A DNA stretch of 64,000 nucleotides from Diadema setosum (lineage: Eukaryota > Echinodermata > Echinoidea > Diadematoida > Diadematidae), in NCBI GenBank assembly GCA_033980235.1, contig CM067070.1:999001-1063000 (forward strand), read 5' to 3'. Of this stretch, positions 23,508 through 34,350 are shown piece after piece. Within the stretch, counting starts at the first letter, position 1. Each line of letters opens with the position of its first letter. The notes under the pieces are model-generated. The model was not told where the DNA came from, made no database searches, and saw nothing but the letters and a program-made list of their open reading frames with translations. The position numbers were made by a program, and so were the translations under genes.

Positions 23508-23753
23508 ATGAAGAGTTTGTTTGCAAAAACCGATAACTCCATATTTGTCAAATGGAGATATTTGCGATTAAAGGTCAAGAAAAATAAAGGGAATAATAAG
23601 AAAATTTTTGCTTCTTTTTACCATAACTTTAGAAATATACCTTTATACGTAGTGACCAATATATCATTTAAAAGGTATTATTTTGTACTTTATGACAGAG
23701 ACCGTACTTCAAAATCTTCAAAAATGGACTTATCGGTTTTTGCAAACAAACTC

Positions 23754-23758
<5 letters not shown>
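23508..23758 (+). mobile_element. 251-bp TA-targeted MITE, copy 2
   Basis: It differs from copy 1 (4457-4707) at about seven positions over 251 bp by hand comparison, with no length difference. It is again flanked by (TA)n on both sides. It lies only 50 bp from the right end of the long-armed element, so the same TA tract took two insertions. Confidence 0.88.

Positions 23759-23850
<92 letters not shown>
23759..23850. repeat. (TA)n followed by (GT)n
   Basis: About 41 bp of TA pass directly into about 50 bp of GT. This separates MITE copy 2 from the ~690-bp element. Confidence 0.95.
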
Positions 23851-23852
<2 letters not shown>

Positions 23853-24540
23853 CCGTGCATCACAAAACAAACAAAAAGTCACACTCCTTGATTTTACGTG
23901 AGGACTCAAGAAAGGTGAAATGGGTGAACCGAGTCAATTTTGAGTTTTCCATGTTTTCTAATAGAGCAGCAGCTATTCTCCTACATAATTCATGAGTTTG
24001 GTATCATAAATTAAATGGGAAAGTAGGTTTTCAGCAGTTTTTCTGTAACCTCTTTTTTTTTTGGTAGAGTATTGTGATAAGGTTTTTCTTAGAGGCCCCT
24101 TTCATTTCTTGAAAATCCTTTGCACCCTCTTCACTTTCAACTCTAATAACTTTTGAGATGATGACACTACTGTTCTGAAAGTTGATATTTATCATGGTCA
24201 GAATGTGGTAATAGACCATGATCAATCTAATCTTAATCTGATGATCCCTTAATTGTTGGTGCTACAGCGGTTAACATGTTTTTGTCCCATTCATTGCACA
24301 GGTAGCACGGCTGACTAAAGATTAAGCACTTGAATAGACACTGTACTTTAGAGCCTCTTTTCTCACTTCACACTTTCCAGAGTGTGTGCTTTCTTTCCAG
24401 TATTTATATATAGCTTAGGAGAATCCATCTGAATTGAGTTATACATCATTTTAAAGCTTAGAGTCTACCCCTTTGAGAACCTGCTCTTGTCTAAAATTCC
24501 ATGTCTGGCTACTTTTTGTTTGTTTTGTGGTTCAAGGTAC
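23849..24540. mobile_element. ~690-bp inverted-end element, copy 1
   Basis: It starts GTGACCGTGCATCACAAAAC and ends with the approximate reverse complement near GTTTGTTTTGTGGTTCAAGG. Copies lie at 38709-39393 and 44021-44572 with the same order of blocks, such as AATCTGATAATC, GCACAG and CTTCACACTTTTCCAGAG. There is no open frame of note, so it is non-autonomous. Confidence 0.75.
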
Positions 24541-24659
24541 ATATATACATGTTTATATACGGATGATTTGTGTGCATATTAGGTGTCTACATTATGGGGT
24601 GTTGTCATAAAGAAATATTCATAGAAAATGGATAAACTTACATATCATATTTTTAAACC

Positions 24660-26110
24660 ATTGATGAAACATCACTTGCCAACGTCGGATTAACGTTGAT
24701 TTGGAAATTGGCTGAATAACTGTTGGAGATTGTTTATAGGTACTAGACATTTGTTGGACCAAGCTTGGATGTTTGTTGTATGCTTTCTGAATCTATATGT
24801 GAGATATTTGCTGGATCTGGTGGGTGCACGTCACGAGACCGACACCCATGAGTCATACAGCCCACGAGTCATACAGCTCACAAGTCATACAGCCCACGAG
24901 TCATACAGCTCACAAGTCATACAGCCCACAAGTCATACAGCTCACAAGTCATACAGCCCACAAGTCATACAGCTCACAAGTCATACAGCCCACGAGTCAT
25001 ACAACTCAGAAGTCATACAGCCCACGAGTTCGACACTAAGCCAACAAGGCCCACGAGACCGACACATCGTTACGCGCCGTGTTGTATCTGTCGAACTCGT
25101 GGGCTGTTTGTACCTAGCACCTAGTGTCGAACTCATGGACTGTATGAGTCATGAGCTGTATGACTCATGGGCCTGCTTTCAATGTCGAACTCGTGGGCTG
25201 TAAGACTCGTGGGTGTCGGTCTCGTACGTGGGATGACCCCGTCACCCCGATCTGTTCTGGACCTGCTTATTTCGTCCATTCCCGTCTTCGTTGGTCATAA
25301 CGAGGTTCTCAAGATCGGAAACTTTCTTTGTCTTTTAGTAGATTGAATTTTCATTGCAACCGAGCGAGACAGTATGAAGATATAATTTTTGGACCAGTTA
25401 ATCGTAACTTCCTGGTAACCACGTAACGGGAGTTGCAGTACAACCACGTTATCTATAACGGGAGACAGTGTACTGTATACTGGAATCATGTTAGATACTT
25501 GCTGTATCAACGATTAGTGTTTAAATTGTGTCCGATGTGTACTGGAAATTTGTTAGATATTATGTAGTAAAGGTTGGCTGGATGGGTGCATGATTTTGAT
25601 GGTTGAAAGTTGGATTGGGATTTCAAATATGTTGGGGGTGATGACGGTGATTTACCAACATCTCTTGCCCATTGAATTCGTATTGTTAGTGTGATTCTTT
25701 ATCATCATGCCAACATAACCTGATAACGTTGATCTAACGATGCTAAGTGATGTCAGTGAAAGATCTTGATGATGCAAACACACACACACATATATATATA
25801 TACACACACACATACTGTACGCACACACACACACACACACACACAATCCAGTTTGGAAAGAATGAGGGATTCCGTATTCTTCTAACTTAAACAAAAATGT
25901 ATTAAAACATTTATTCAATTTAAAAGAGCTATTTCTGCAGCATTAACTCCCTAATCACTTCCCAGCGTTGGGCCAATACAGGTTGAGTACATCGTTGGAC
26001 GTGATGTTGGCTTAACACGTTCCAACACGTACTGTATCAACGTTTTCCAGACATTGGTTGAACAATAGTTTCATGCATGACATGCATGAGGAGAATGTAT
26101 AGTTTGGGAA
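24660..26110. repeat. larger dispersed repeat, copy 1 (contains an insertion)
   Basis: Blocks shared with 27800-28640 are TTGTTGGACCAAGCTTGGAT (about 24749), GCTGGATCTG (24810-24819) and CAGGTTGAGTACATCGTTGG (about 25979). The copy is interrupted at 24820-25248 by a foldback insertion. Several GTTGG/CCAAC motifs recur. It has no convincing coding content. Confidence 0.65.
24820..25248. mobile_element. 429-bp foldback insertion with 6-bp target duplication
   Basis: It is flanked by GATCTG at 24814-24819 and at 25249-25254. The related repeat at 27.8-28.6 kb has a single GATCTG at the corresponding point, which is the empty site. The left half holds about a dozen tandem 16-bp units (consensus RAGTCATACAGCYCAC). 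The right half holds inverted relatives, including CTCGTGGGCTGT and GTGTCGGTCTCGTACGTG. The structure resembles foldback elements with internal tandem repeats. Confidence 0.8.
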
Positions 26111-26529
26111 ATGTGGTGCAAAACATGTTCTTTGTCATTTGACTGGGAATCCCACTCAAGATTTCGACATTGGATCAGAACAGCTCGGTCTTATTACTGT
26201 CAAGTTACTATCTACGTGACTCTCCTCGAAATATTTCAGGTTTTCCAAGTCATATTCATAATTTTGTCATTTAAGTCCTAATCCGAGCATTGAATTTCAG
26301 GCATTCCAAGCTCGCAGCACTAAATCCGCAATCAATATTTCAAAATCCGGTCATCTAAGTCACTGTCAGAGCATTCAAATTTAGGAGAGGAGCACGCATT
26401 TCAGCAATGAACATTCAAATTCATCTCAAGATGGCGACGGAATCTCGTTAGACATTATTCATGAATAGGCAACCGAGTTCCCAATAACTGCATTTAATTT
26501 AAAATGTTTGAAAGTCCGAATTTAGTAAA

Positions 26530-27480
26530 GACCTTGCCACACCTTTCCAGGCAAGCTTCGCGGACCTGTTGCGTGCATGGATTTTCCAGCATGCAGGGTA
26601 ATCTTCTGCGGGCGAACAAACATTTGGGCTAGTTTGGCGTGCGTTTTACCTGCAGCTGGACGTGTGCTACTTACGTTCTACTCACTTTGTAATTACGGGC
26701 TAGTTGCGTGGGAGTTATCTGCGAGGTGCTACCGCTACGGCCCTTTTACAGATGTTCTGCGTGAACATCTGCGAGCAATTCCCGCGACTCACCCGGAACA
26801 AGTTAAAGCTTGCTGAATGACCCGTCACACCAAACCGGGCAAGTCTTGCTTGTGACTTGCGGGAAACAGTTTTTGCTACCCGGAGGTCCCCCGCAGACAG
26901 CATATGCAGTGACAGTACCTAGCACGCCGAACCTAACACCAGTAGGAGGCGGCAAGTCACAGTCAGTTATCCCGCGTGCATGTTGAGGGTCAGTTACTGC
27001 CTTTCTGCTGCTTAGTTGAGTGTCGTCAGCTGCCATGATTATGACATTCTCTGGGACCTCTGCCAAATTAATATTCTTTCAGAGCAATTCCTTCACTGAG
27101 TTACGTCAGCCCCCCCCCCCCCCCCCGCCACGAGCCTGCAGGTCACATTCAATATCCGCAATTAGAACTTAAGTAGCATGCGTCCAGCAAGTAAGATATA
27201 TTCAGAACTCGTCCAAATACTTCTTCGCCCTCAGAAATTGTCCTGTATGCTAGAAAATCCCCACACCCAACTAGCCCGCGTAGCTTGCTCGGAAAGGTGT
27301 GTCAGGGCCTAAACATGGCTGCGGATAAAAAGAGTTTGCGTGCGCACCTCCGACCGACTACGGGCGAGATAATGTGCTAGGTACTGTCATGTGCGGACCA
27401 TCTATGGGGATCTCCTGGTAGCAAAAATTGCTCTCCTCAAATCACATGCAAGGCTTGCCCGGAAAGGTGTGACAGGGCCG
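26530..27480. mobile_element. composite GC-richer element with CACACCTTTCC inverted ends
   Basis: The left end (about 26530-26558) reads CCTTGCCACACCTTTCCAGG and the right end (about 27450-27479) is its reverse complement GGAAAGGTGTGACAGGGCC. Related end sequences recur internally at about 26816-26850 (GTCACACCAAACCGGGCAAG) and 27288-27312, so several members are nested. Base composition is clearly richer in GC than the surroundings. Frames open across 26577-26816 and 26803-27066 reflect that composition and match no known transposase. Confidence 0.65.
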
Positions 27481-27799
27481 TTACTGTGGGGCCGTGTATG
27501 TGTGTCTTTTTCACTCAGCATTGAGTATATTGGGATTTATGATGAAGATTATTAATTTTGCAGTATAAGTCCACCTTTTCGTGTTGAAATTTGAACTCCG
27601 GCTTCACGAGAAGGGATGTACAATACAGGCACATTTAGACATTGTGTAGGCCCACAGATTGCATAATAGGGAAGGTTGATTGACACCTTTGGACAAAACA
27701 AACAATTTCGACTACATTGTAACCGATAACATAAACATTGTGTACATCTTGTGTGTTTTTATTGTTTGTTTGGTTTCTTTTTGTTTTTTTACCATTCGC

Positions 27800-28640
27800 C
27801 CAACATCACTTACCAACGTTGAATCAACGCTGAATCGGTGTGATGAAAAGGACTCTTGCAACATAAATGATGTCGGAAATTGGCTGGATTGATGTTGGAA
27901 GTAATATTTAGGCACTAGACATTTGTTGGACCAAGCTTGGATGTTTGTTGTATCCTTTCTGAAACTATATGAAATGTTTGCTGGATCTGTTCTAGACGTG
28001 TATTCCGTCGATTCCGGTAATAATGAAGTCATCAAGACCGGCGATTTTCTGTTTCGCAGCTCCCGAAAGAGACAGTATAAGTATATTATGATCTCAACCT
28101 CTGAATTCAAAGGTCATATGTCATAATATTCAACGTCAGTCATTTATTTTGGCACTCTAATTAGTTTTACATTTCAAAATTTGGCACGTGTCAAGTGGCT
28201 GATGAGGCTTACACGCTGAATAATGCTGCAGAAAGGGTTTAACCAAAGAGGGGAATGTGTTTGTCACTGATTATTCGATAGCAATTGTACATTGTACTTG
28301 CAAAGATTTATTTTCTTATCTCCTAAAATCTGAAATATTATTTTAGGTCTTGGTATATCATTAGTGGTATGTGTAATTTTGAGACCAGTGTATTTGTATT
28401 TATTTTTTTTTTCGTTTAACGGGAATGCAAAACGGGAAGTAAATTAGATAATTGATTGATCAACGAGTAGTGTTCAAAACTCCTTGGTCACTTCCCAGCG
28501 TCGGGCCGATACAGGTTGAGTACATCGTTGGACGTGACTTTGGCTTAACACGTTCCAACACGTCCTGCATCAATGTTTTCCTGTCATTGGCTGAACAATG
28601 GTTTCATGCATGAGGATAAAATATGTATAGTTTGAGAAAT
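27800..28640. repeat. larger dispersed repeat, copy 2 (empty site)
   Basis: Same block order as copy 1: TTGTTGGACCAAGCTTGGAT at about 27926, GCTGGATCTGTTCTAGACG at about 27979, and CAGGTTGAGTACATCGTTGG at about 28510. It lacks the foldback insertion. Confidence 0.65.
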
Positions 28641-29280
28641 GTGGTGCAAAACATGCTCTTTGTCATTTGGCTGGGAAAAGATTTCGACATTGAGTCGGAT
28701 TTGCTTGGGAATCCCAGTCAAAAAAAAAATCGTGTTAAAATAAATAATAATAAAAAAAATAAGTGTCATTACAGTCAATAGTTATTCTTTGCGTGACTCT
28801 CCAAGGTATAATAATAAAAAAGAAGATAAAGAAATACAAGAAAGAGATAGAGAGGGAGTGAAGTAAGAAAGAAAAATAGATAATTTCATGACTGTGAGAA
28901 CTTAGTATGTTCTCACAGACATGTGACTCTTCTGATTGATTTTTCCACCTCTGAGCATTATTTTCTCCTCACACAATGAACATTATACTCGGCATGCTCG
29001 GAGCACAGCTTCACAATCGCTATAAGAGCACAAAGCACTGTGAGATAGCATTCAGTGCTGCTGATGACAGTTTCCGAGGTATTTCTATTTTGCAGAACTC
29101 TTTCCATCACATTTCAGTCTTCACGTCCAACTTTTCGTTTGCATTTGGGCTACGGCATCGAAACTGGTAAGGAAACTAGCAGAAAATAAGAAGTCCTTTT
29201 TTGTTCTCCTGCCAGTTCGATAGGGCAAGGACTTAAGACTTTGTATCCGGCTTACCCTTTCCCGGCGACGCTTATAACAA
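28641..29280. other. intergenic sequence, no gene recognised
   Basis: AT-rich, with an A-rich patch near 28740-28880. An open stretch from 28976 has no homology that I recognise. Confidence 0.45.
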
Positions 29281-29289
29281 TCATGTCGC

Positions 29290-29360
29290 TATTCAATTCA
29301 ATTCAATTCAATTTTATTTCATTTTTCAAAAAGAACATAAACATGATTGTCATTATGAGC
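29290..29360 (-). mobile_element. 3' tail of a 5'-truncated non-LTR retrotransposon
   Basis: On the minus strand the sequence reads a short unique stretch, then TTTTTGAAAAATGAAATAAA and a run of TTGAA pentamers. That is the kind of short tandem 3' tail seen on the element ending at 63570. Only the tail is recognisable. Confidence 0.4.
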
Positions 29361-29380
29361 TGAAATATTTTGAATACATG

Positions 29381-29585
29381 TATAGATTAAAGATAATATA
29401 GTTTTGGTACCTCAAAAGTTTCCCTGAATTTCCTTGTCTTAGTTTGTGTTTCAGGTTAAAGTACCTTTCATATAACTAACACTGTGAGACTTACTGAATT
29501 GACGGTCAGCGCAAATTTCAAATCCATGAAAGGATAAGATGTCTGTGTGCGCATGCGCTGGCCGTCGATTCAGTCGATTCAATAT
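29381..29585. mobile_element. fragment of the 58-kb inverted-repeat element
   Basis: About 29385-29475 (TTTTGGTACCTCAAAAG, then CCCTGAATTTCCTTGTCTTA) matches the arm at 58035-58105. About 29527-29570 (GATAAGATGTCTGTGTGCGC, ATGCGCTGGCC) matches the complement of 58525-58565. It is a rearranged or partial copy. Confidence 0.6.
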
Positions 29586-29811
29586 GTTTATAAACAAGGT
29601 GATTTATACATTTTTGGAAAGCTTAAGTCTCTAGGAATATGAATGATTAACTTTTACAAGGTAAAAACGTCTCCAGAACGATGAAGAGGTGGTGTTTTGA
29701 GACCCTTTCAGACCACCTGAACCCGATCTGACGGCGAAACTTAGGTGACCAAAATTATGACGTCACGAAATGTGCGCTGTGCTACGCACTCCACCCACAT
29801 AGTGAGTTCCG

Positions 29812-29938
29812 TCTATGGAAGGCCGTTGCGGACGTGGTTCGTTTGGGGCATACGTATGGAGAGGCAGTTGCATACGAATGCCCGTTTCCATGTATGCCCT
29901 AAACTAGTTGTGTTCGCAGCGGCCTTCCATATCCGTTG
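29812..29938. repeat. 127-bp inverted repeat
   Basis: The left arm TATGGAAGGCCGTTGCGG...GGGGCATACGTATGGA is mirrored by TCCATGTATGCCCTAAAC...GCAGCGGCCTTCCATA. Arms are about 47 bp with roughly one mismatch in five, around a centre of about 30 bp. It could be a MITE core or a structured locus. Confidence 0.6.
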
Positions 29939-30700
29939 CCTCTCCCTCTCTTCTTCAACCACCCAGACTTTGCCACTGTCACTATCAGTGTCATTGTCAC
30001 TGTCATCACTCAATTCACTCTACTCGTACAATATAAGGTAAAAATTGGATGTTTTAATGTCTCAGCCGAGAAAGCAGATGCGTCTAAAGATAGGCCAGAT
30101 ATTGCATCCACTCACCAAGAAATACGTGCTTTATGAATGGCGGCCTCAATGTCCCGCTGCACTCGTAAGGAATTTTGTTCATTTCGTGACGTCATATTTT
30201 AGGGCTCGAAAAAGACGGCTGTTCCGGAGCGAATATCGGTGAAGCAAATCAGTCAGTTTTAACTCGCGATATCTCAGTGGCACGAATATCTTTTAATAAG
30301 CCACATTAAAAAAATCTGTTTTAGGGACATTTCCCTCTGCTTTGACACGTTCATTTATATGATTTTCTTGATTTTAACGTCTCGTTCACCATACTTTCAG
30401 AATTAGACCGAAGAGCCAAAGAAAAACACGAAGGCAGGTTTTCGTGCCAAATTCAAGCCAGAAAATATCGCTCTACTTCAAGAAACACTGCAATCTGTTA
30501 ACTGGTCAGATGTGAATTACGGATATGAAACTATTTGCCCGAAATATGTTAATGTCAACAATTGATATTGATATTTTGAACAAATGCTTTGATGAGTGAA
30601 TTCCCATAATAAAAATGGCCTACTCCCCTGATTTATAAAAGAAAAAAAAAACACATTTTCACGACAACATTTTTTCATTATTTTCTTTCTCAGACTCTAA

Positions 30701-31297
30701 ATGGCGGCAACTGCAACGTTCATACTCCTGGCTACCTGCGGTATTTTCCTTCAACATGTCCAAGGTAGGAATCAATACTAACTCTGATGAACAGATTAAG
30801 AGTTTGATTTCAAAACGGATCAAGCGCTATTTTCAAACATTTTGACGTACGCCGATAATGATACAGTACAAAAATATATAGACCTTTCCAATGATACCTC
30901 ACTTGTTGCATAACAAGGAATATTAATGAAGTAATTCTTATTTTTGCCCTTCGTTTTTAGATCAAACCCCTCATGTAGTTATGAACAGGTAACAATTTAT
31001 AGTCAATTAGTTAGTTTAACATACAATATCATGGAGATCGTCTTAACGAAGGCGTTTTTTGGTTATTTTTTTCTTAAAACATCTTTAGGTCATAGAGATA
31101 AATCATTAAGTGGTAATGGTAATACCATTAAGTTGTTGTTGTTGTTATGTCATTTTTTTTACATGTTAGCACGTAATTATGTGATGTATAGGTAGGTAAC
31201 GAAAAGCTACTACTTCCCAGCTGGCATTGTGATACATCTATTGTCTTTAATGTCACAACTATAATATCATCCTTTCCAAGATGGCGAATGAGCTTGG

Positions 31298-31353
<56 letters not shown>

Positions 31354-33689
31354 AGCATCATACCAATATACAGCTTATTAACAACACACAGAAAATAAAT
31401 AAGAAATCTTTTATTTTCGTAAATAATAAAGGCACTGTTAAACTGCACACATTTCACCAGGTTTACCATGCTTTTAAAGCATCATTAACTTTAGAGGGTT
31501 TAAAGCTTATAAACGAAATCCAGTAATATCTTGCTATTATTATTGCATTTTATATTATCACAGGTGAAGCCATAACGTGCTGGAGCGGGATAAAAACTAG
31601 CATGACCTTTTACCCAAGTTTTCCTGAGGAATGGGCCGCTTTGATCAACATATTTCTCAAGTACCAAGATCCTCTTGTTCTAAAGCCTTGTTATGGCACG
31701 GATGAATGGAGACCAGCGTGCTCTTTATTCGATGTGAACATGACGGTTTCTGATCCATTTCGTAAGCCTGTTTTGTTTTGTTTTCTTTGTTAAGAGGCAT
31801 ATGCATTCAATGCAAATGTTTGCATTGATTGTCATCTTTTTAGATGATTAAAAAAATTATTATAATCACTATTTAATATTGGTACCTGGTAAGAGGGGTT
31901 ATGCACCTTCCATACTGTTGCATTAAATTTGTACAGTGTATTGCATGTACAGTGAACGAGGAGTCTTTTTATTTCTTTCTCTCCTGTTCTTTCTCGCCAT
32001 TTTCCATCATCATTCCTTTCCATTATCGCTATCGCGTTCTTCTTAACTTATTATTTTCTTTTACATCACCTGCGTACATGACAATGCATGTTTTAAAATA
32101 GTTTGTGTTTGTTGTAGTTAAGTAAGTCGATAGTTGGTTAGGACTGTTTATTTATTTCTTTGTGCATTCAATGAAGACCTAATATTAAACTCGGTTTACT
32201 GGGAACCTCGGTCCTGAATGGTACTTTTTTCCCCTTTTATTATCTATCTCTTTTTTTTTTTACTTTATTATGTCTCTGTTCTCTGTCACTTTGTATTGTA
32301 TACATGCTTATGATTGGATTTTTGATTTTCTTTGTGTTATATTTTGTTGAAAGAATATTGAAAATGAAATAAATGAAATGAAATGAACAATGATTTGCCT
32401 ACCTCTATGTGCAAAATTAGCCATGAATAATTAGGAACTTTTTGTATATTTCCGAAAGTGAAAATAGTTTGAATTTTTTTTGTACCTAGCAGAAAACAAA
32501 TATCTGTACTGAAATGAAATGAAATACAAATGTGAACAAAAGTTGTATGAACATTTTTTTTTTCTAGAATTAACCGTCTGTAGTTATAGCTTACTGAGAA
32601 AAATAGTTTTATTATCTCTGTATATTCTAGGTTTTGTTGTGAATGTTTGTGCGCTAGGATGTTTAGAGACATATCTGGCCTACACATCTGCATCAAATGT
32701 GATAACTCGAATATTTATCAAATCACTGCTCCCGATATAATAAAGAATGAATCGAAAACAAATGAATCCTATGTATGATGGACGAACAGTGCCTTTCAAT
32801 TTTGGGTCCATTTCTCAAGGTCAAACGTCATTGTCAAATGCTTAGAATTTATCTTTTCCCCATATATTATTCAACTTTTTGTGTACATGTATTACCCAAT
32901 AGAGATTCTGTAGGTAGAGTATAGGGCCCTGTTACCAAAAATCAAATGTCAAGCGAAAATTTTAATTCTTGTTTTCTCCATAAATTATCTCAGAAATGGT
33001 TCCATGTATCTGCATGGAACCTATACAGTGTATAGCACATAGTACTGCCAGACAGCAATTCTCTTGTGGCGTTTTAGGTTATGGGGTCAAATGACAAGAT
33101 TAGATTGCGAAAGTTTTCTTTTGCAAATATGTCTACAGTTTATGATAATGTGGATGGGGGATAGCCTATATATTTTCAAAGGATATTAGAGTTACAAGTG
33201 AATGGTGTGTACAAGGTTATACAAAAGTAAAACGACCAGTATTCTGTAAAACACGATAAATCACATTGCTCTCAGATCAAGTGTTGTAGAAAAACAAACA
33301 AACAAACAAACAATGTTGTTGGTTGTGTGATGACACATGGCCATATATCATTTCGCCGAAAAAGGACAAATTAAAGGACATGAAAATGGTAAATAAAATC
33401 ACGTAACCTGTTTTTTTTTATTTCTCTTTTTTTTTCTGTGCCACCAGTTGGGGGTCTATTCACCACGCGAATGAAGCTACACGGCTGTAGTCTGGAAACA
33501 ACGGACGATCTGAAGTGCAACTCTTGGGACTATTTGTGGAATATGCGAAAGTATTTGCTCAATAGTCTGCCACGTGAGCTCAGGGATGAGCTTCCTGATA
33601 CCTTGATAAAACCCTGCGTGTGCGACTCTGCGAAGTGCAACAAATCTCCCGAGACGATGACGTGCTGTCACCAAACGAAGGTAAAGTAA
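30701..33689 (+). CDS. Ly6/uPAR three-finger protein A, secreted or atypical
   Basis: Exons 30701-30764, 31564-31761 and 33448-33689 give 167 residues; both introns are phase 1. Exon 1 encodes a 21-residue signal peptide (MAATATFILLATCGIFLQHV) and follows a CAG acceptor at 30691-30693, so an untranslated exon lies upstream. The domain has ITCW at the first cysteine, CYG, AC, HGC, KC and the terminal PCVCDSAKCN, which is the C-x-C-x4-C-N form of the Ly6 ending. The usual second cysteine two residues after the first (CxxC) is absent. After CN there is an extra TCC and then VK-stop, with no hydrophobic GPI-attachment tail, unlike genes B and C. A GTAAAG at 33681 could act as a donor to another last exon. 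Ly6 proteins are extracellular modulators of receptors and channels; no specific role can be inferred. Confidence 0.8.
31299..31349. repeat. (TA)n microsatellite in Ly6-A intron 1
   Basis: About 50 bp of uninterrupted TA. Confidence 0.95.
32290..32395 (+). mobile_element. probable 3' end of a non-LTR retrotransposon
   Basis: AT-rich sequence ends in TTGAAAGAATATTGAAAATG, then AAATAAATGAAATGAAATGA, a short tandem tail similar in style to those near 29.3 and 63.55 kb. No coding part is seen. It lies in intron 2 of Ly6-A. Confidence 0.35.
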
Positions 33690-34146
33690 CTCTTTGCGCA
33701 ACTGTTTATGTGTGTGAGTGTGTGTGTGTGTGTGAATGTACACCCATGAACTTAATGCACGGAAATAACTCAGAACAAGTGCACTGAATTTTTACATTTA
33801 TGATAGTCTTGACATCTCTCCGAAGTGTTTCTCACGAAATTTTATCTTTTTCGCAGCAAAACGATTAAATCAAAATTACTTAAAATGACCCTTTATACAG
33901 TAAACCTATCAAGCCCTTTCAAAGACAGCCTTCCCAGAGGTTCGCTTCTTTCATTGCTTATTCTAATAGATGGATAGACCACTAGTTTCCATATATATTA
34001 TGAATGAAATCCAAGCTGGTACTCACTCTTAGTATTTGACATTACCTCGAAAATATATGCCTTTCCTTTCTTGATTTTGCGATGTAAGTGCGATTTTTTT
34101 TTTCTCTAATTCTATGTTTCGGTGTTTCTACTATCTGCGTCTTCAG

Positions 34147-34350
34147 GAAAGTTCGAGACAATCTAAAGCACTGGGAGAGCTGTAACTGAAGGCCGTATAT
34201 GACAAAAGCTCGGAAGAAGGAGTTTTGTAGTTTGAAGAGGCGATAGGTGTGAGCTACATTAACGATAAGTGTATCCCCTCTAAAATATCTATCGGACGAG
34301 GTCATGATCTCTGTCCATGCACCAAGACTCCTTTCAAATTCAAAATCAAA
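34147..34350 (+). pseudogene. diverged copy of the NCAM-type terminal exon and 3' UTR
   Basis: After the acceptor GCGTCTTCAG the sequence resembles 16061 onward: about 38 of the first 50 bases are identical, including CTGGGAGAG and GAAGGCCGT. A second strongly similar block, ACGAGGTCA...TGTCCAT...GCACCAA (34295-34327), matches the NCAM-type 3' UTR (16215-16248). In the corresponding frame it encodes KVRDNLKHWESCN-stop against TVQDDLKDWESFDGRP-stop. The acceptor and frame are intact, so it may be a dead duplicate or a used alternative last exon. It lies 457 bp after the stop of Ly6-A; entered from the possible donor at 33681 it would be read in another frame (ESSRQSKALGEL-stop). Confidence 0.75.

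Noticed and set aside
24730..25203. Frame with a repeated SHTAHKSYSPQVIQ-like peptide
   Set aside because: It is the translation of the 16-bp tandem array of the foldback insertion, and the frame crosses the insertion boundary into unrelated repeat DNA.
26577..27066. Two frames in GC-richer DNA that look protein-like
   Set aside because: They lie within nested inverted-end elements, run through the element ends and match no transposase.
33640..33689. TCCHQTK of Ly6-A as a remnant of the NCAM TCCGKTPP exon
   Set aside because: The match covers only a few residues, and the rest of the exon is clearly Ly6. Too short to support fusion, even though an NCAM terminal-exon copy lies downstream.
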